Assembly: GCA_902582345.1 (NCBI GenBank)
Contig: CACHRU010000002.1
Coordinates: 124,001-188,000, forward strand
DNA from: an uncultured Pelagibacteraceae bacterium
Lineage (GTDB): Bacteria > Pseudomonadota > Alphaproteobacteria > Pelagibacterales > Pelagibacteraceae
Direction of reading: 5' to 3'
Length of the DNA stretch: 64,000 nt
Of the stretch, positions 29,958 through 37,411 are shown one piece after another (position 1 is the first letter of the stretch; the number at the start of each line of letters is the position of its first letter). The translations under genes and the position numbers were made by a program. Below the pieces are notes generated by a model. That model did not search any database, had not been told where the DNA came from, and saw only the letters and a program-made list of their open reading frames with translations.

Positions 29958-31390
29958 GCTGCTTTGATCTTTTTTGCTGTTGATTCTAAATATTTTTCGA
30001 TTTGCACAGCTGCATCTCTTCCGTCTCTTATAGCCCAAACTACTAATGAAGCTCCCCTGACTATATCTCCTGCAGCAAAAACTCCATCGATATTTGTTTG
30101 CATTGTTTTCAGATCTATTTTTATTGTTCCCCATTTTGAAACCGCTAACTCTTCTTGATTAAAAAGTTTAGGAATATTTTCTGGATCAAAACCTAATGAC
30201 TTAATTACGAGATCTGACTCTATTTGAAATTCTGATCCTTTTTGAATAACAGGTTTTTTTCTACCAGAGGCATCTGCATCACCTAGTTTAATTTTGCTTA
30301 CCTCTACCTTTTCAACTTTCGTTGAACCAATAAATTTGTTTGGGCTAGATAACCACATAAACTCCACGCCTTCTTCTATAGCATTAGAAACTTCTCTTGC
30401 AGACCCAGGCATGTTTTCTCTATCCCTTCTATAAAGGCATTTTACAGATTTGGCTTTTTGTCTTATGGCCGTTCTCACACAATCCATAGCGGTATCACCA
30501 CCACCTATAACAACAACATTTTTTCCTTCGGCGTTGAGCGTGCCTTGGTCAAAAAGTTTATGATTATCACCTAGACCTTTTTTATTTGAAGCAGTTAAAA
30601 AATCCATTGCAGGAAAAATATTTTCTAAATTAGAACCTTCTATCTCTATCTCTCTAGCTTTATAAACGCCAGTAGCAATTAAAACTGCATCATGTTTTTT
30701 TCTTAATCCTTCTAAACTTGAGTTCTTTCCAACCTCAAAATTCTGAATAAATTTAATGCCACTTTCCTTAAGAAGTTTTGTTCTTCTTTCAACTACAAAT
30801 TTTTCCAACTTGAAATTTGGAATTCCATAAATTAATAAGCCTCCTGGTCTGTCATATCTGTCATAAATTGTAACTTGAAAACCAGATTTTCTTAATTCTT
30901 CCGCACAAGCTAGACCTGCGGGTCCTGAGCCAATTATTCCAATAGATTGTTTTAATTCTTTTTTAATTGCTAACGGTTTAACCCAGCCTTTTTCCCAAGC
31001 GGTCTCCGTAATGAATTTCTCAATAGACCCTATGGTAACTGTTCCATGTCCCGATTGCTCTATAACACAATTTCCTTCGCACAATCTATCCTGAGGACAA
31101 ATACGACCGCAAACTTCGGGCATATTATTTGTGCTTTGAGACAGCTCGTAAGCTTCTTTTAATCTACCTTCAGCCGTAAGTTTTAACCAGTCAGGAATGT
31201 TATTACTTAATGGACAGTGTATTTGACAAAAAGGCACGCCGCATTGCGAACATCTACTTGACTGTTCTTTGGCTTTGTCATTAATGAATTCTTTATAGAT
31301 TTCATTGAAATCTGTTTTACGTTTTTCAGTCTCCCTTTTTGTCGGGTTCTGCTGATCTAAATCAGTAAATTGAAGCATTTTATTTTTCAT
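29954..31390 (-). CDS. gltD: Glutamate synthase small subunit
   Basis: GltD delivers NADPH electrons to GltB through FAD and Fe-S centres. The 478-residue protein has the two N-terminal cysteine clusters (CSQCGVPFCQIHCP and CGRICPQDRLCEGNCV), an FAD-binding GIIGSGPAGLACAEELRKSG stretch near residue 149, and an NADPH-binding VVIGGGDTAMDC. A final GDIVRGASLVVWAIRDGR motif is typical. It is the first gene of the gltD-gltB-epimerase operon and is divergent from uppP. Confidence 0.97.
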   Translation of the reverse strand: MKNKMLQFTDLDQQNPTKRETEKRKTDFNEIYKEFINDKAKEQSSRCSQCGVPFCQIHCPLSNNIPDWLKLTAEGRLKEAYELSQSTNNMPEVCGRICPQDRLCEGNCVIEQSGHGTVTIGSIEKFITETAWEKGWVKPLAIKKELKQSIGIIGSGPAGLACAEELRKSGFQVTIYDRYDRPGGLLIYGIPNFKLEKFVVERRTKLLKESGIKFIQNFEVGKNSSLEGLRKKHDAVLIATGVYKAREIEIEGSNLENIFPAMDFLTASNKKGLGDNHKLFDQGTLNAEGKNVVVIGGGDTAMDCVRTAIRQKAKSVKCLYRRDRENMPGSAREVSNAIEEGVEFMWLSSPNKFIGSTKVEKVEVSKIKLGDADASGRKKPVIQKGSEFQIESDLVIKSLGFDPENIPKLFNQEELAVSKWGTIKIDLKTMQTNIDGVFAAGDIVRGASLVVWAIRDGRDAAVQIEKYLESTAKKIKAA

Positions 31391-31440
31391 AAATTTCGGG
31401 AAATTTACTGTAAAAAGATCAATCTTAAAAGAAAAAATAG

Positions 31441-31510
31441 GTAAGTATCACTTACTATTGTTTATAAAAACCCTTAATTTTAATGACTAATTTTAGCATA
31501 CCTGCTATGC
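31441..31510. promoter_or_regulatory. Two short inverted repeats in the gltD/uppP divergent region
   Basis: The 169-bp gap between gltD and uppP has two perfect dyads: GTAAGT/ACTTAC around ATC (31441-31455), and GCATA/TATGC around CCTGC (31496-31510). Both lie where regulators of the glutamate synthase operon or uppP would bind. I cannot match either to a named consensus. Confidence 0.3.
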
Positions 31511-31559
31511 ATTTAGAATTGTCCATAAAAAAACAAGCTTTAATAGTAAATTTTAAACT

Positions 31560-32318
31560 ATGTTAGAAATTTTAATTTTAGCAATCGTACAAGGTATATC
31601 TGAATTTATACCTGTAAGCTCATCCTCTCATTTAATTATAACTTCGGAATATTTGAACTTTAAAAGAAGTAATTTAGCCCTAGATGTAAGCTTACATATT
31701 GGTTCATTTTTCGCAGTTATTTTTTATTTTAGATTTGAGATATTAAAATTTCTAGATAACAAAATATTATTTTTAAAAATATTAGTTTCTTCAATTCCTG
31801 TTATGATAGCGGGTTTCTTGTTGGTAAAATTTGATATTGTAAACCAACTTAGAAACTTAAAAGTAATAGGTTGGACAACTCTATTTTTTGGAATAATTTT
31901 ATATTTTAGTGACAGATTTGAGACCTCAAAAAATTTAAGGAAAAACTTAAGTTATAAATCTGCGATGATAATTGGTTTTTTTCAAGTACTTTCATTAATT
32001 CCAGGTGTTAGCAGATCTGGCATAACTATAAGTTCTGCGAGATTATTGAAATTTAACAGAGTAGATTCTGCAAAAATATCATTCTTATTGTCAATACCAA
32101 CTTTGGCTATAGTTTCTATTTACGGTTTAAGAGAAATTTTCTTATCTGAAAATCCTGAATTTTCTTTTACTAATTTTATTGCAATAATTTTCTCTTTTAT
32201 TTTTTCTTATTTAACAATTAAATATCTTCTATTATTTCTTAAAAAATTTAGTTTAAATATTTTCGTGGTTTATAGAATTATTTTAGGTCTGATAATACTT
32301 TTAATAAGTTATTTATAA
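31560..32318 (+). CDS. uppP: Undecaprenyl-diphosphatase (BacA/UppP)
   Basis: UppP dephosphorylates undecaprenyl pyrophosphate at the inner membrane, recycling the lipid carrier for peptidoglycan. The 252 residues include the conserved GISEFIPVSSSSHLII near residues 11-26 and PGVSRSGITISSARLL near residue 150, with about seven helices. It is a little shorter than the E. coli enzyme. It is divergent from gltD. Confidence 0.95.
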   Translation: MLEILILAIVQGISEFIPVSSSSHLIITSEYLNFKRSNLALDVSLHIGSFFAVIFYFRFEILKFLDNKILFLKILVSSIPVMIAGFLLVKFDIVNQLRNLKVIGWTTLFFGIILYFSDRFETSKNLRKNLSYKSAMIIGFFQVLSLIPGVSRSGITISSARLLKFNRVDSAKISFLLSIPTLAIVSIYGLREIFLSENPEFSFTNFIAIIFSFIFSYLTIKYLLLFLKKFSLNIFVVYRIILGLIILLISYL

Positions 32319-32408
32319 AATTATAGTCAAGGCCAAAAGCATTAATAAAACTATTATAAAAAAAAGTACAACAGCTCGTTGAAGAGAAAGGTTGCTAAAA
32401 AATTTCAT
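32313..32408 (-). CDS. Possible 31-residue single-helix membrane protein
   Basis: A short minus-strand frame starts at 32408 and encodes MKFFSNLSLQ, then one uninterrupted hydrophobic helix (VVLFFIIVLLMLLALTIIL). It overlaps the end of uppP by 6 nt and lies 44 bp downstream of tRNA-Arg on the same strand. The ribosome site is weak (AGGA 13 nt before the ATG). It could be a small membrane protein or chance. Confidence 0.35.
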   Translation of the reverse strand: MKFFSNLSLQRAVVLFFIIVLLMLLALTIIL

Positions 32409-32452
32409 AGATTTAATTTATTCCTAAAAAAAAAATAATCAAACGTTTTTCG

Positions 32453-32526
32453 TGCGCCTGCTAGGATTTGAACCCAGAACCTCCTGGTCCGTAGCCAAGC
32501 GCTCTATCCAGTTGAGCTACAGGCGC
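32453..32526 (-). tRNA. tRNA-Arg (anticodon ACG)
   Basis: This 74-nt tRNA has acceptor GCGCCTG paired with CAGGCGC, a D-arm with GCTCAACTGGATAGAGC, anticodon stem-loop CTTGG-CTACGGA-CCAGG reading ACG, and T-arm GGTTCAAATCC. The 3' CCA is not encoded. The A34 is presumably converted to inosine by TadA, as in other bacteria. Confidence 0.97.
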
Positions 32527-32613
32527 ACATATCACAATTATCAAAAAAAGTAGCGTAAATAAAGGCGATAATGACCTATTGTTATTCTTAATTTATAACC
32601 TTAAATTATATTA

Positions 32614-33795
32614 ATGTCTAATAAAGGTAATATTGTAATAACTTCTGCTGTTAGAACGGCTGTGGGAACTCTAGGCAAATCACTCAAGAACATACCTGGA
32701 TATGAACTGGGAACTACAGTTTTGAACGAAGCGATTATAAAGTCAAAACTTAAAAAAGATGAAATTGATGAAGTGATAATGGGCCAAGTTTTAACAGGAA
32801 GCACCGGACAAAATCCTGCTCGGCAAGCTTCTATGAAATCTGGTATTCCAAAGGAAAAACCAGCTTATCTGGTGAATCAAGTTTGTGGATCTGGCTTGAG
32901 ATCCATTGCCTCTGCATACCAAAGTATCAGATCGGGAGACTCAAAAATTATTTTAGCTGGTGGACAAGAGAGTATGTCTTTAGCTCCTCATGCTATATTT
33001 TTAAGGGAAGGAAAAAAATTAGGCGATGCAGAAATAGTAGATACAATGATTAAAGATGGATTGTGGGACGCGTTTCACGGATATCACATGGGAGTAACAG
33101 CAGAAAATGTTGCAGTCAAATTTCAAGTTACTAGGGATCAACAAGATAAATTTGCATTAAACTCTCAACACAAAGCCTTAAAAGCTCAAAAGAATCAAAA
33201 ATTTAAAGATGAAATTGTAAGTTTTAAAATCAAGTCTAAAAAAGCTGAAATTGATTTTGACAAGGATGAACATCCAAGGGAAGGTATAAATCTTGAATCT
33301 TTGTCGCGACTAAAACCAGTTTTTCAAAAGGAAGGGACAGTAACAGCAGGAAACGCATCAGGAATTAATGATGGTGCTGCCGCTGTAGCATTAATGACAG
33401 ATGCTGAGGCAGAGAAAAGAGGTCTTGAAAAATTGGTCTCAATTAAATCTTGGGCAAGCTGTGGAGTTGATCCTTCTATTATGGGAACTGGTCCTATTCC
33501 TGCTTCAAAAAAAGCTTTAGAAATCGCAGGATGGTCAATAAAAGATTTGGATTTACTAGAAATTAACGAGGCATTTGCTGCACAAAGTATTGCGGTAATT
33601 AAAACACTAGGAATACCTGAAGAAAAGATTAATGTTAATGGTGGTGCAATTGCTCTTGGACATCCAATAGGTGCGTCGGGAACAAGAATTTTAGTAACAC
33701 TTATTCACGAAATGAAAAAAAGAAATGTAAAAAAAGGTTTGGCAACGTTATGCATTGGGGGAGGCATGGGTATAGCCATGTGCATTGAAAGATAA
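32614..33795 (+). CDS. Acetyl-CoA C-acetyltransferase (thiolase)
   Basis: This thiolase condenses two acetyl-CoA to acetoacetyl-CoA or runs the reverse. The 393 residues carry the acyl-accepting Cys in NQVCGSGLRS (near 89), the GHPIGASG histidine motif, and the C-terminal active-site CIGGGMG. Length and motifs fit the biosynthetic AtoB/PhaA group. With acetoacetyl-CoA synthetase 1.4 kb downstream, it could link acetoacetate to acetyl-CoA. Its stop overlaps the ATG of a 44-residue protein by 1 nt. Confidence 0.93.
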   Translation: MSNKGNIVITSAVRTAVGTLGKSLKNIPGYELGTTVLNEAIIKSKLKKDEIDEVIMGQVLTGSTGQNPARQASMKSGIPKEKPAYLVNQVCGSGLRSIASAYQSIRSGDSKIILAGGQESMSLAPHAIFLREGKKLGDAEIVDTMIKDGLWDAFHGYHMGVTAENVAVKFQVTRDQQDKFALNSQHKALKAQKNQKFKDEIVSFKIKSKKAEIDFDKDEHPREGINLESLSRLKPVFQKEGTVTAGNASGINDGAAAVALMTDAEAEKRGLEKLVSIKSWASCGVDPSIMGTGPIPASKKALEIAGWSIKDLDLLEINEAFAAQSIAVIKTLGIPEEKINVNGGAIALGHPIGASGTRILVTLIHEMKKRNVKKGLATLCIGGGMGIAMCIER

Positions 33796-33929
33796 TGGAA
33801 ATTTCGAAACCATATAAAGGTAAAGGTAAAAGAAAATTAAAAAAAATGCCTTTTACTGTAAGAGGGTATTTTTATTATTATTTATTTTTTTGGTGTTTAA
33901 TTTTATCTGTTTATTTTTTCTACGATTAA
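33795..33929 (+). CDS. Small membrane protein (44 aa), unknown function
   Basis: The frame starts at an ATG overlapping the thiolase stop (TAATG), a coupling signal seen many times in this window. It encodes a very basic N-terminus (KPYKGKGKRKLKK) followed by one aromatic-rich membrane helix (GYFYYYLFFWCLILSVYFFY). The positive-inside pattern suggests an inner-membrane protein with a cytoplasmic N-terminus. I do not recognise it. Confidence 0.55.
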   Translation: MEISKPYKGKGKRKLKKMPFTVRGYFYYYLFFWCLILSVYFFYD

Positions 33930-33940
33930 CAATTTTCTTT

Positions 33941-33959
33941 GGTAATGATTATCATTAAA
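33941..33959. promoter_or_regulatory. Fur-like box 1
   Basis: The site GGTAATGATTATCATTAAA matches the classical 19-bp Fur box at 15 of 19 positions and holds a perfect 7-1-7 palindrome (TAATGAT-T-ATCATTA). Its centre lies 41 bp upstream of the centre of box 2, about four helical turns, so dimers could sit on the same face of the DNA. Confidence 0.7.
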
Positions 33960-33979
33960 AATAAAAACTTGAGTTTTTT

Positions 33980-34009
33980 TTGATAATGATTTTCATTAAA
34001 AACTATATT
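33980..34009 (+). promoter_or_regulatory. Predicted promoter overlapped by Fur-like box 2
   Basis: A -35 TTGATA (33980-33985) and a -10 TATATT (34004-34009) are 18 bp apart, upstream of the Cys-rich gene that starts at 34046. The second Fur-like box, GATAATGATTTTCATTAAA (33982-34000), also matches the consensus at 15 of 19 and fills the spacer. Bound repressor would block RNA polymerase, the standard geometry for metal-dependent repression. Confidence 0.65.
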
Positions 34010-34045
34010 TCTTGAAAATTATTTCAGTTCTAATAGAGTTAACAC

Positions 34046-34225
34046 ATGAATACTTATAGTTGTAAAAAATGTGGCTTAACAATTCCAGTTACATGCTCAA
34101 AGTGTGATAGAGTTGTGGATATAAAAGTTACTGGCGAAGGATGTTTAGTCAAAGAAAATAAATGTTTTGACTGCTCAAGCGTACCAATTATTAAAGACGT
34201 TTGTTTAGAACAAAAAACAGCTTAA
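34046..34225 (+). CDS. Small Cys-rich putative zinc/iron protein, Fur-box controlled
   Basis: This 59-residue protein has eight cysteines: C6-x2-C9 and C17-x2-C20 at the N-terminus, which look like a small zinc ribbon, then C33, C40-x2-C43 and C53. There is no signal peptide or membrane segment, so it is cytoplasmic. It is a single-gene unit with its own promoter and terminator. Two Fur-like boxes overlap that promoter, so expression should rise when iron (or the metal sensed) is scarce. Function is unknown: metal sequestration, a replacement zinc-ribbon factor, or Fe-S handling are all possible. Confidence 0.75.
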   Translation: MNTYSCKKCGLTIPVTCSKCDRVVDIKVTGEGCLVKENKCFDCSSVPIIKDVCLEQKTA

Positions 34226-34265
34226 TTTTATATTTATCTTAAATTAAGTAAACTATTAATGATAT

Positions 34266-34298
34266 AGGGTCTAGCTTGAGACCCTAATTCCCTTTTTT
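34266..34298 (+). terminator. Rho-independent terminator of the Cys-rich gene
   Basis: A perfect 7-bp stem AGGGTCT/AGACCCT (34266-34272 and 34279-34285) has a 6-nt loop, and a run of six T follows at 34293-34298. It lies 40 bp after the stop of the Cys-rich gene and before the HDAC-like gene. Confidence 0.65.
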
Positions 34299-34327
34299 AA
34301 CTTATAATTTTATTATAAATTAAATCT

Positions 34328-35221
34328 ATGGAATTACCTGTTGTCAATCATCCAGATTATGTAGCCAAGATTAATGATGATAACAAATTTCCAATTAAAA
34401 AATTTGGAGCGCTAGCAGAGTATTTGATAAACAAAAATATTGTAAAAAAATTTTACATTCCTAAGGAGTGTTCTGTTGATACTCTAAAAACTTCTCATTC
34501 AATAAAATACATAGAAAACATAAAAAACAAGACTCTTGATATTAAGCTTCAAAAAAAAATAGGTTTCCCTATTAATGATAGTGTAGTTAGGAGGTCTTTT
34601 GTTGCAACTGGTGGAACCGTTTTAGCAAGTAAATTGGCAATGGATTTTAAACTTGCGTGCAACACTGCGGGTGGAAGTCATCACGCAACTTATGATTTTG
34701 GAGCTGGTTATTGTGTATTTAATGATGTTGCTGTTGCTGCAAATTATCTTAAAAATAAGAAGTACGCTAAAAATATTTTAATAATTGATTTAGATGTTCA
34801 TCAAGGTAATGGAAATTCCGAAATTTTTAAAAATGATAAAGATGTCCTAACATTTAGTATGCATTGTACTTCTAATTATCCTGCAAAAAAATCATTAAGT
34901 GATATCGATATTGAATTGAGAGATAACATGGAAGATAAAGAATACATTAATATTTTAAAAAAAAATATTACGGTTTTAAACCAGTACAAATTTGATGCGG
35001 TTTTTTATGTAGCTGGAGTAGATGTTCACTTTAATGATCGTTTAGGCAAATTAAAATTAACAGACGAAGGTGTGAATTTAAGAGATCAAATTGTAATAGA
35101 AAATTTCTTTTCGAAGAAAATTCCATTATGTGGAGTTTTAGGCGGTGGCTATAACAAGGAATTTAAAAAATTAGTCGAACTACATTCTTTATTACATAAG
35201 AACTGTGCAAAAATGCTTTAA
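34328..35221 (+). CDS. Histone deacetylase superfamily protein (AcuC-like)
   Basis: This 297-residue protein has the deacetylase fold: the catalytic His pair at 118-119 (GGSHHATYDFGAGYC), metal ligands in LIIDLDVHQGNG (about 154-158), a third ligand region AGVDVHFNDRLG and GGGYNKE near the end. Bacterial members deacetylate lysines (AcuC) or small amines. No acetoin genes are present, but the convergent acetoacetyl-CoA synthetase (4-nt overlap) is an AMP-forming ligase of the type often controlled by lysine acylation. Whether it acts on that enzyme is inference. Confidence 0.88.
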   Translation: MELPVVNHPDYVAKINDDNKFPIKKFGALAEYLINKNIVKKFYIPKECSVDTLKTSHSIKYIENIKNKTLDIKLQKKIGFPINDSVVRRSFVATGGTVLASKLAMDFKLACNTAGGSHHATYDFGAGYCVFNDVAVAANYLKNKKYAKNILIIDLDVHQGNGNSEIFKNDKDVLTFSMHCTSNYPAKKSLSDIDIELRDNMEDKEYINILKKNITVLNQYKFDAVFYVAGVDVHFNDRLGKLKLTDEGVNLRDQIVIENFFSKKIPLCGVLGGGYNKEFKKLVELHSLLHKNCAKML

Positions 35222-37146
35222 TTTTTAAGCTGATTTAATTTTTCAAAAAAATCTAAAGCTTTGGGATTTGCTATAGCTTCTTTATTATTTATTTTTTCAC
35301 CATTTATAATTTTTCTCACAGCAAGTTCGACAATTTTACCGCTTTTAGTTCTGGGTATATCCGGGGCTTTTAAAACTAGAGCAGGAACATGTTTAGGTGA
35401 GCAATTTTTTCTTATCTTATCTTTTACAATCTTTATGTCGTCTTCTGTTAAATCCTTATTGTTTACTGTAGTCAAAAATAAAATAATCCTCACGTCGTCT
35501 TTATATTTCTGACCTATAACTAAGCCCTCTGTTATAAAATCAATACTCTCAACTTGTTGATATATTTCAGCAGTTCCTATTCTTACACCACCTGGGTTAA
35601 GTGTTGCATCTGATCTTCCAGAGATAATGAATCCATTGTTAGAAGTTTTTTCTATAAAATCACCGTGATGCCAGATATTAGAAAATTTACTAAAATAAGC
35701 TTTAAGGTATTTCTCATCTTTATCATCATCCCAAAATTTAATTGGCATTGACGGAAAAGGTTTTTTTACTACTAGTTCTCCTTTTTCTCCTGCTTTTAAA
35801 GTTTTTCCATCATCATCAAAGATGTCCACATCAATCCCTAGACTTTGTCCCTGTATCTCACCCTTAAAAACATTTGAGTAAAGATTTCCCAAAACCAGAC
35901 AACCGACTAAATCTGTACCTCCGGCTATTGAGCATAAATGTACGTCTTGTTTAATATTTTGATAAATATATTCAAAACTTTTTGCCGATAATGGTGATCC
36001 CGTTGAAGCTATAATTTTTATAGAGCTTAGATTTAAATTTTCTGCTTTGTAATTATTATTTTTGAGATGATCTATATACTTCGCACTTACACCAAAAAGA
36101 TTAATTTTTTTATTTTGGCAGTATTCTAATAGGATATCTAATTTAGGAAAAGTTGGTGCACCGTCATAAAGAAATATTGATGAGCCTGTTGCTAGTCCAC
36201 TAACTAGCCAATTCCACATCATCCACCCAGTAGTAGTATAATAAAATAATTTATCATTCTCCTTTACATCACAATGGAGAATAAACTCTTTATTGTGTTC
36301 AATTAAGACATTTCCGGCACCATGAGTAATACATTTTGGTTTACCAGTAGTGCCACTTGAATAAAGAATGTAAATTGGATGATTAAACTCAAATCTTGTA
36401 AATTCCTCATCTAAACTTGAATTATTTAATACTGAATAAAAATCAATATATTTTTTTTGAATTAATCTTTCATTTCTTTTATAAGAAAAAATTAAAGTAT
36501 TTTTTATTGACGGAATTCCTTTTAAAATATCATCTACTTTTTCTAGTATATTAATTTTTTTTCCATTGTAATAATAGTAATCACAAGATATTAAAACTTT
36601 TGGTTCAATTTGTTTAAATCGATCTAAAACTCCCTTAGAGCCAAAATCGGGAGAACAAGATGACCATATAAATCCATTTTTTGCACATGCTAAAAAACTT
36701 ATAATTGTTTCGATTTTATTAGGAACATAGGCGGCTACTCTATCCCCTTTTTTTAAACCAATTTTTTTAAGATAAAATGAGAGTCTACAAACTTTTTCAT
36801 AAAGTTCTTCCCAACTAATAAAGTCTTCGTAGCCACTTTCTGATAAAAAAGAAATAGCATTGCTTTTGTCCTTTTTTTTTAAAATATTTTCTGCATAATT
36901 TATTTTAGAATCTGGAAAAAAAACATTTTTATGAAATCTTTTATTTTTTTGAATTACTATCTTACCTTTATCACCGATGATTCTTGAAAAATCCCAAAAT
37001 TTGGACCAAAAATTTTCTGAATTTTCTACACTCCATCTCCAAAGTTTTTCAAAATCATTTTTTGTGTTCAGTCCTAAATATTTTGTAAATGAATGAAGTG
37101 AAGAGCTTTGAACTCTATCTGCTGACGGTTTCCAAATATAACTCAT
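35218..37146 (-). CDS. Acetoacetyl-CoA synthetase
   Basis: This AMP-forming ligase of 642 residues activates acetoacetate to acetoacetyl-CoA. It has the acetyl-CoA-synthetase-type N-terminus (WRWSVENSENFWSKFWDF), the P-loop YILYSSGTTGKPKCITHGAG, the GWMMWNWLVSGL segment typical of the acetoacetate subgroup, and the C-terminal PRTKSGKIVELAVR with the catalytic Lys. Together with the thiolase at 32614 it can convert acetoacetate to two acetyl-CoA. It converges on the HDAC-like gene. Confidence 0.93.
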   Translation of the reverse strand: MSYIWKPSADRVQSSSLHSFTKYLGLNTKNDFEKLWRWSVENSENFWSKFWDFSRIIGDKGKIVIQKNKRFHKNVFFPDSKINYAENILKKKDKSNAISFLSESGYEDFISWEELYEKVCRLSFYLKKIGLKKGDRVAAYVPNKIETIISFLACAKNGFIWSSCSPDFGSKGVLDRFKQIEPKVLISCDYYYYNGKKINILEKVDDILKGIPSIKNTLIFSYKRNERLIQKKYIDFYSVLNNSSLDEEFTRFEFNHPIYILYSSGTTGKPKCITHGAGNVLIEHNKEFILHCDVKENDKLFYYTTTGWMMWNWLVSGLATGSSIFLYDGAPTFPKLDILLEYCQNKKINLFGVSAKYIDHLKNNNYKAENLNLSSIKIIASTGSPLSAKSFEYIYQNIKQDVHLCSIAGGTDLVGCLVLGNLYSNVFKGEIQGQSLGIDVDIFDDDGKTLKAGEKGELVVKKPFPSMPIKFWDDDKDEKYLKAYFSKFSNIWHHGDFIEKTSNNGFIISGRSDATLNPGGVRIGTAEIYQQVESIDFITEGLVIGQKYKDDVRIILFLTTVNNKDLTEDDIKIVKDKIRKNCSPKHVPALVLKAPDIPRTKSGKIVELAVRKIINGEKINNKEAIANPKALDFFEKLNQLKN

Positions 37147-37313
37147 AAAGCTTATTAACTTTATGAATTTATCTTAATAGATATTTTTTTAATAGGATTT
37201 TTTGTATTAAAAAGCCGTTGCTTTGTGGTCTCTCTTTTTTTTTAAATAGAATGTTGATAAGCCATTTCATGCCTTTATTATCAATTTTACAGTGACGAAA
37301 AAAGGAGGAAAAT

Positions 37314-37373
37314 GTGTCCAAAAACGATCTTATTAGGAAAATTGCTTCAATTTTAGCGTTTATTGTCGAATGA
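37314..37373 (+). CDS. Possible 19-residue leader peptide before aceE
   Basis: A GTG at 37314 sits 5 nt after a perfect AAGGAGG ribosome-binding site, stronger than at most genes here. The frame encodes 19 residues (SKNDLIRKIASILAFIVE after the start) and ends 38 bp before aceE. An ATG two bases earlier in another frame gives a 14-residue alternative. The rest of the 265-bp gap before aceE holds only AT-rich sequence with a TATAAT at 37399-37404. Confidence 0.35.
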   Translation: MSKNDLIRKIASILAFIVE

Positions 37374-37411
37374 ATTTTTAATAAATTCCATTACAGACTA
37401 TAATATTAATC

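Noticed and set aside
29958..30134. 59-residue N-terminal extension of gltB
   Set aside because: The extra sequence is a shadow of gltD, and the ATG at 29957 gives the usual propeptide plus Cys27 and a 4-nt ATGA coupling.
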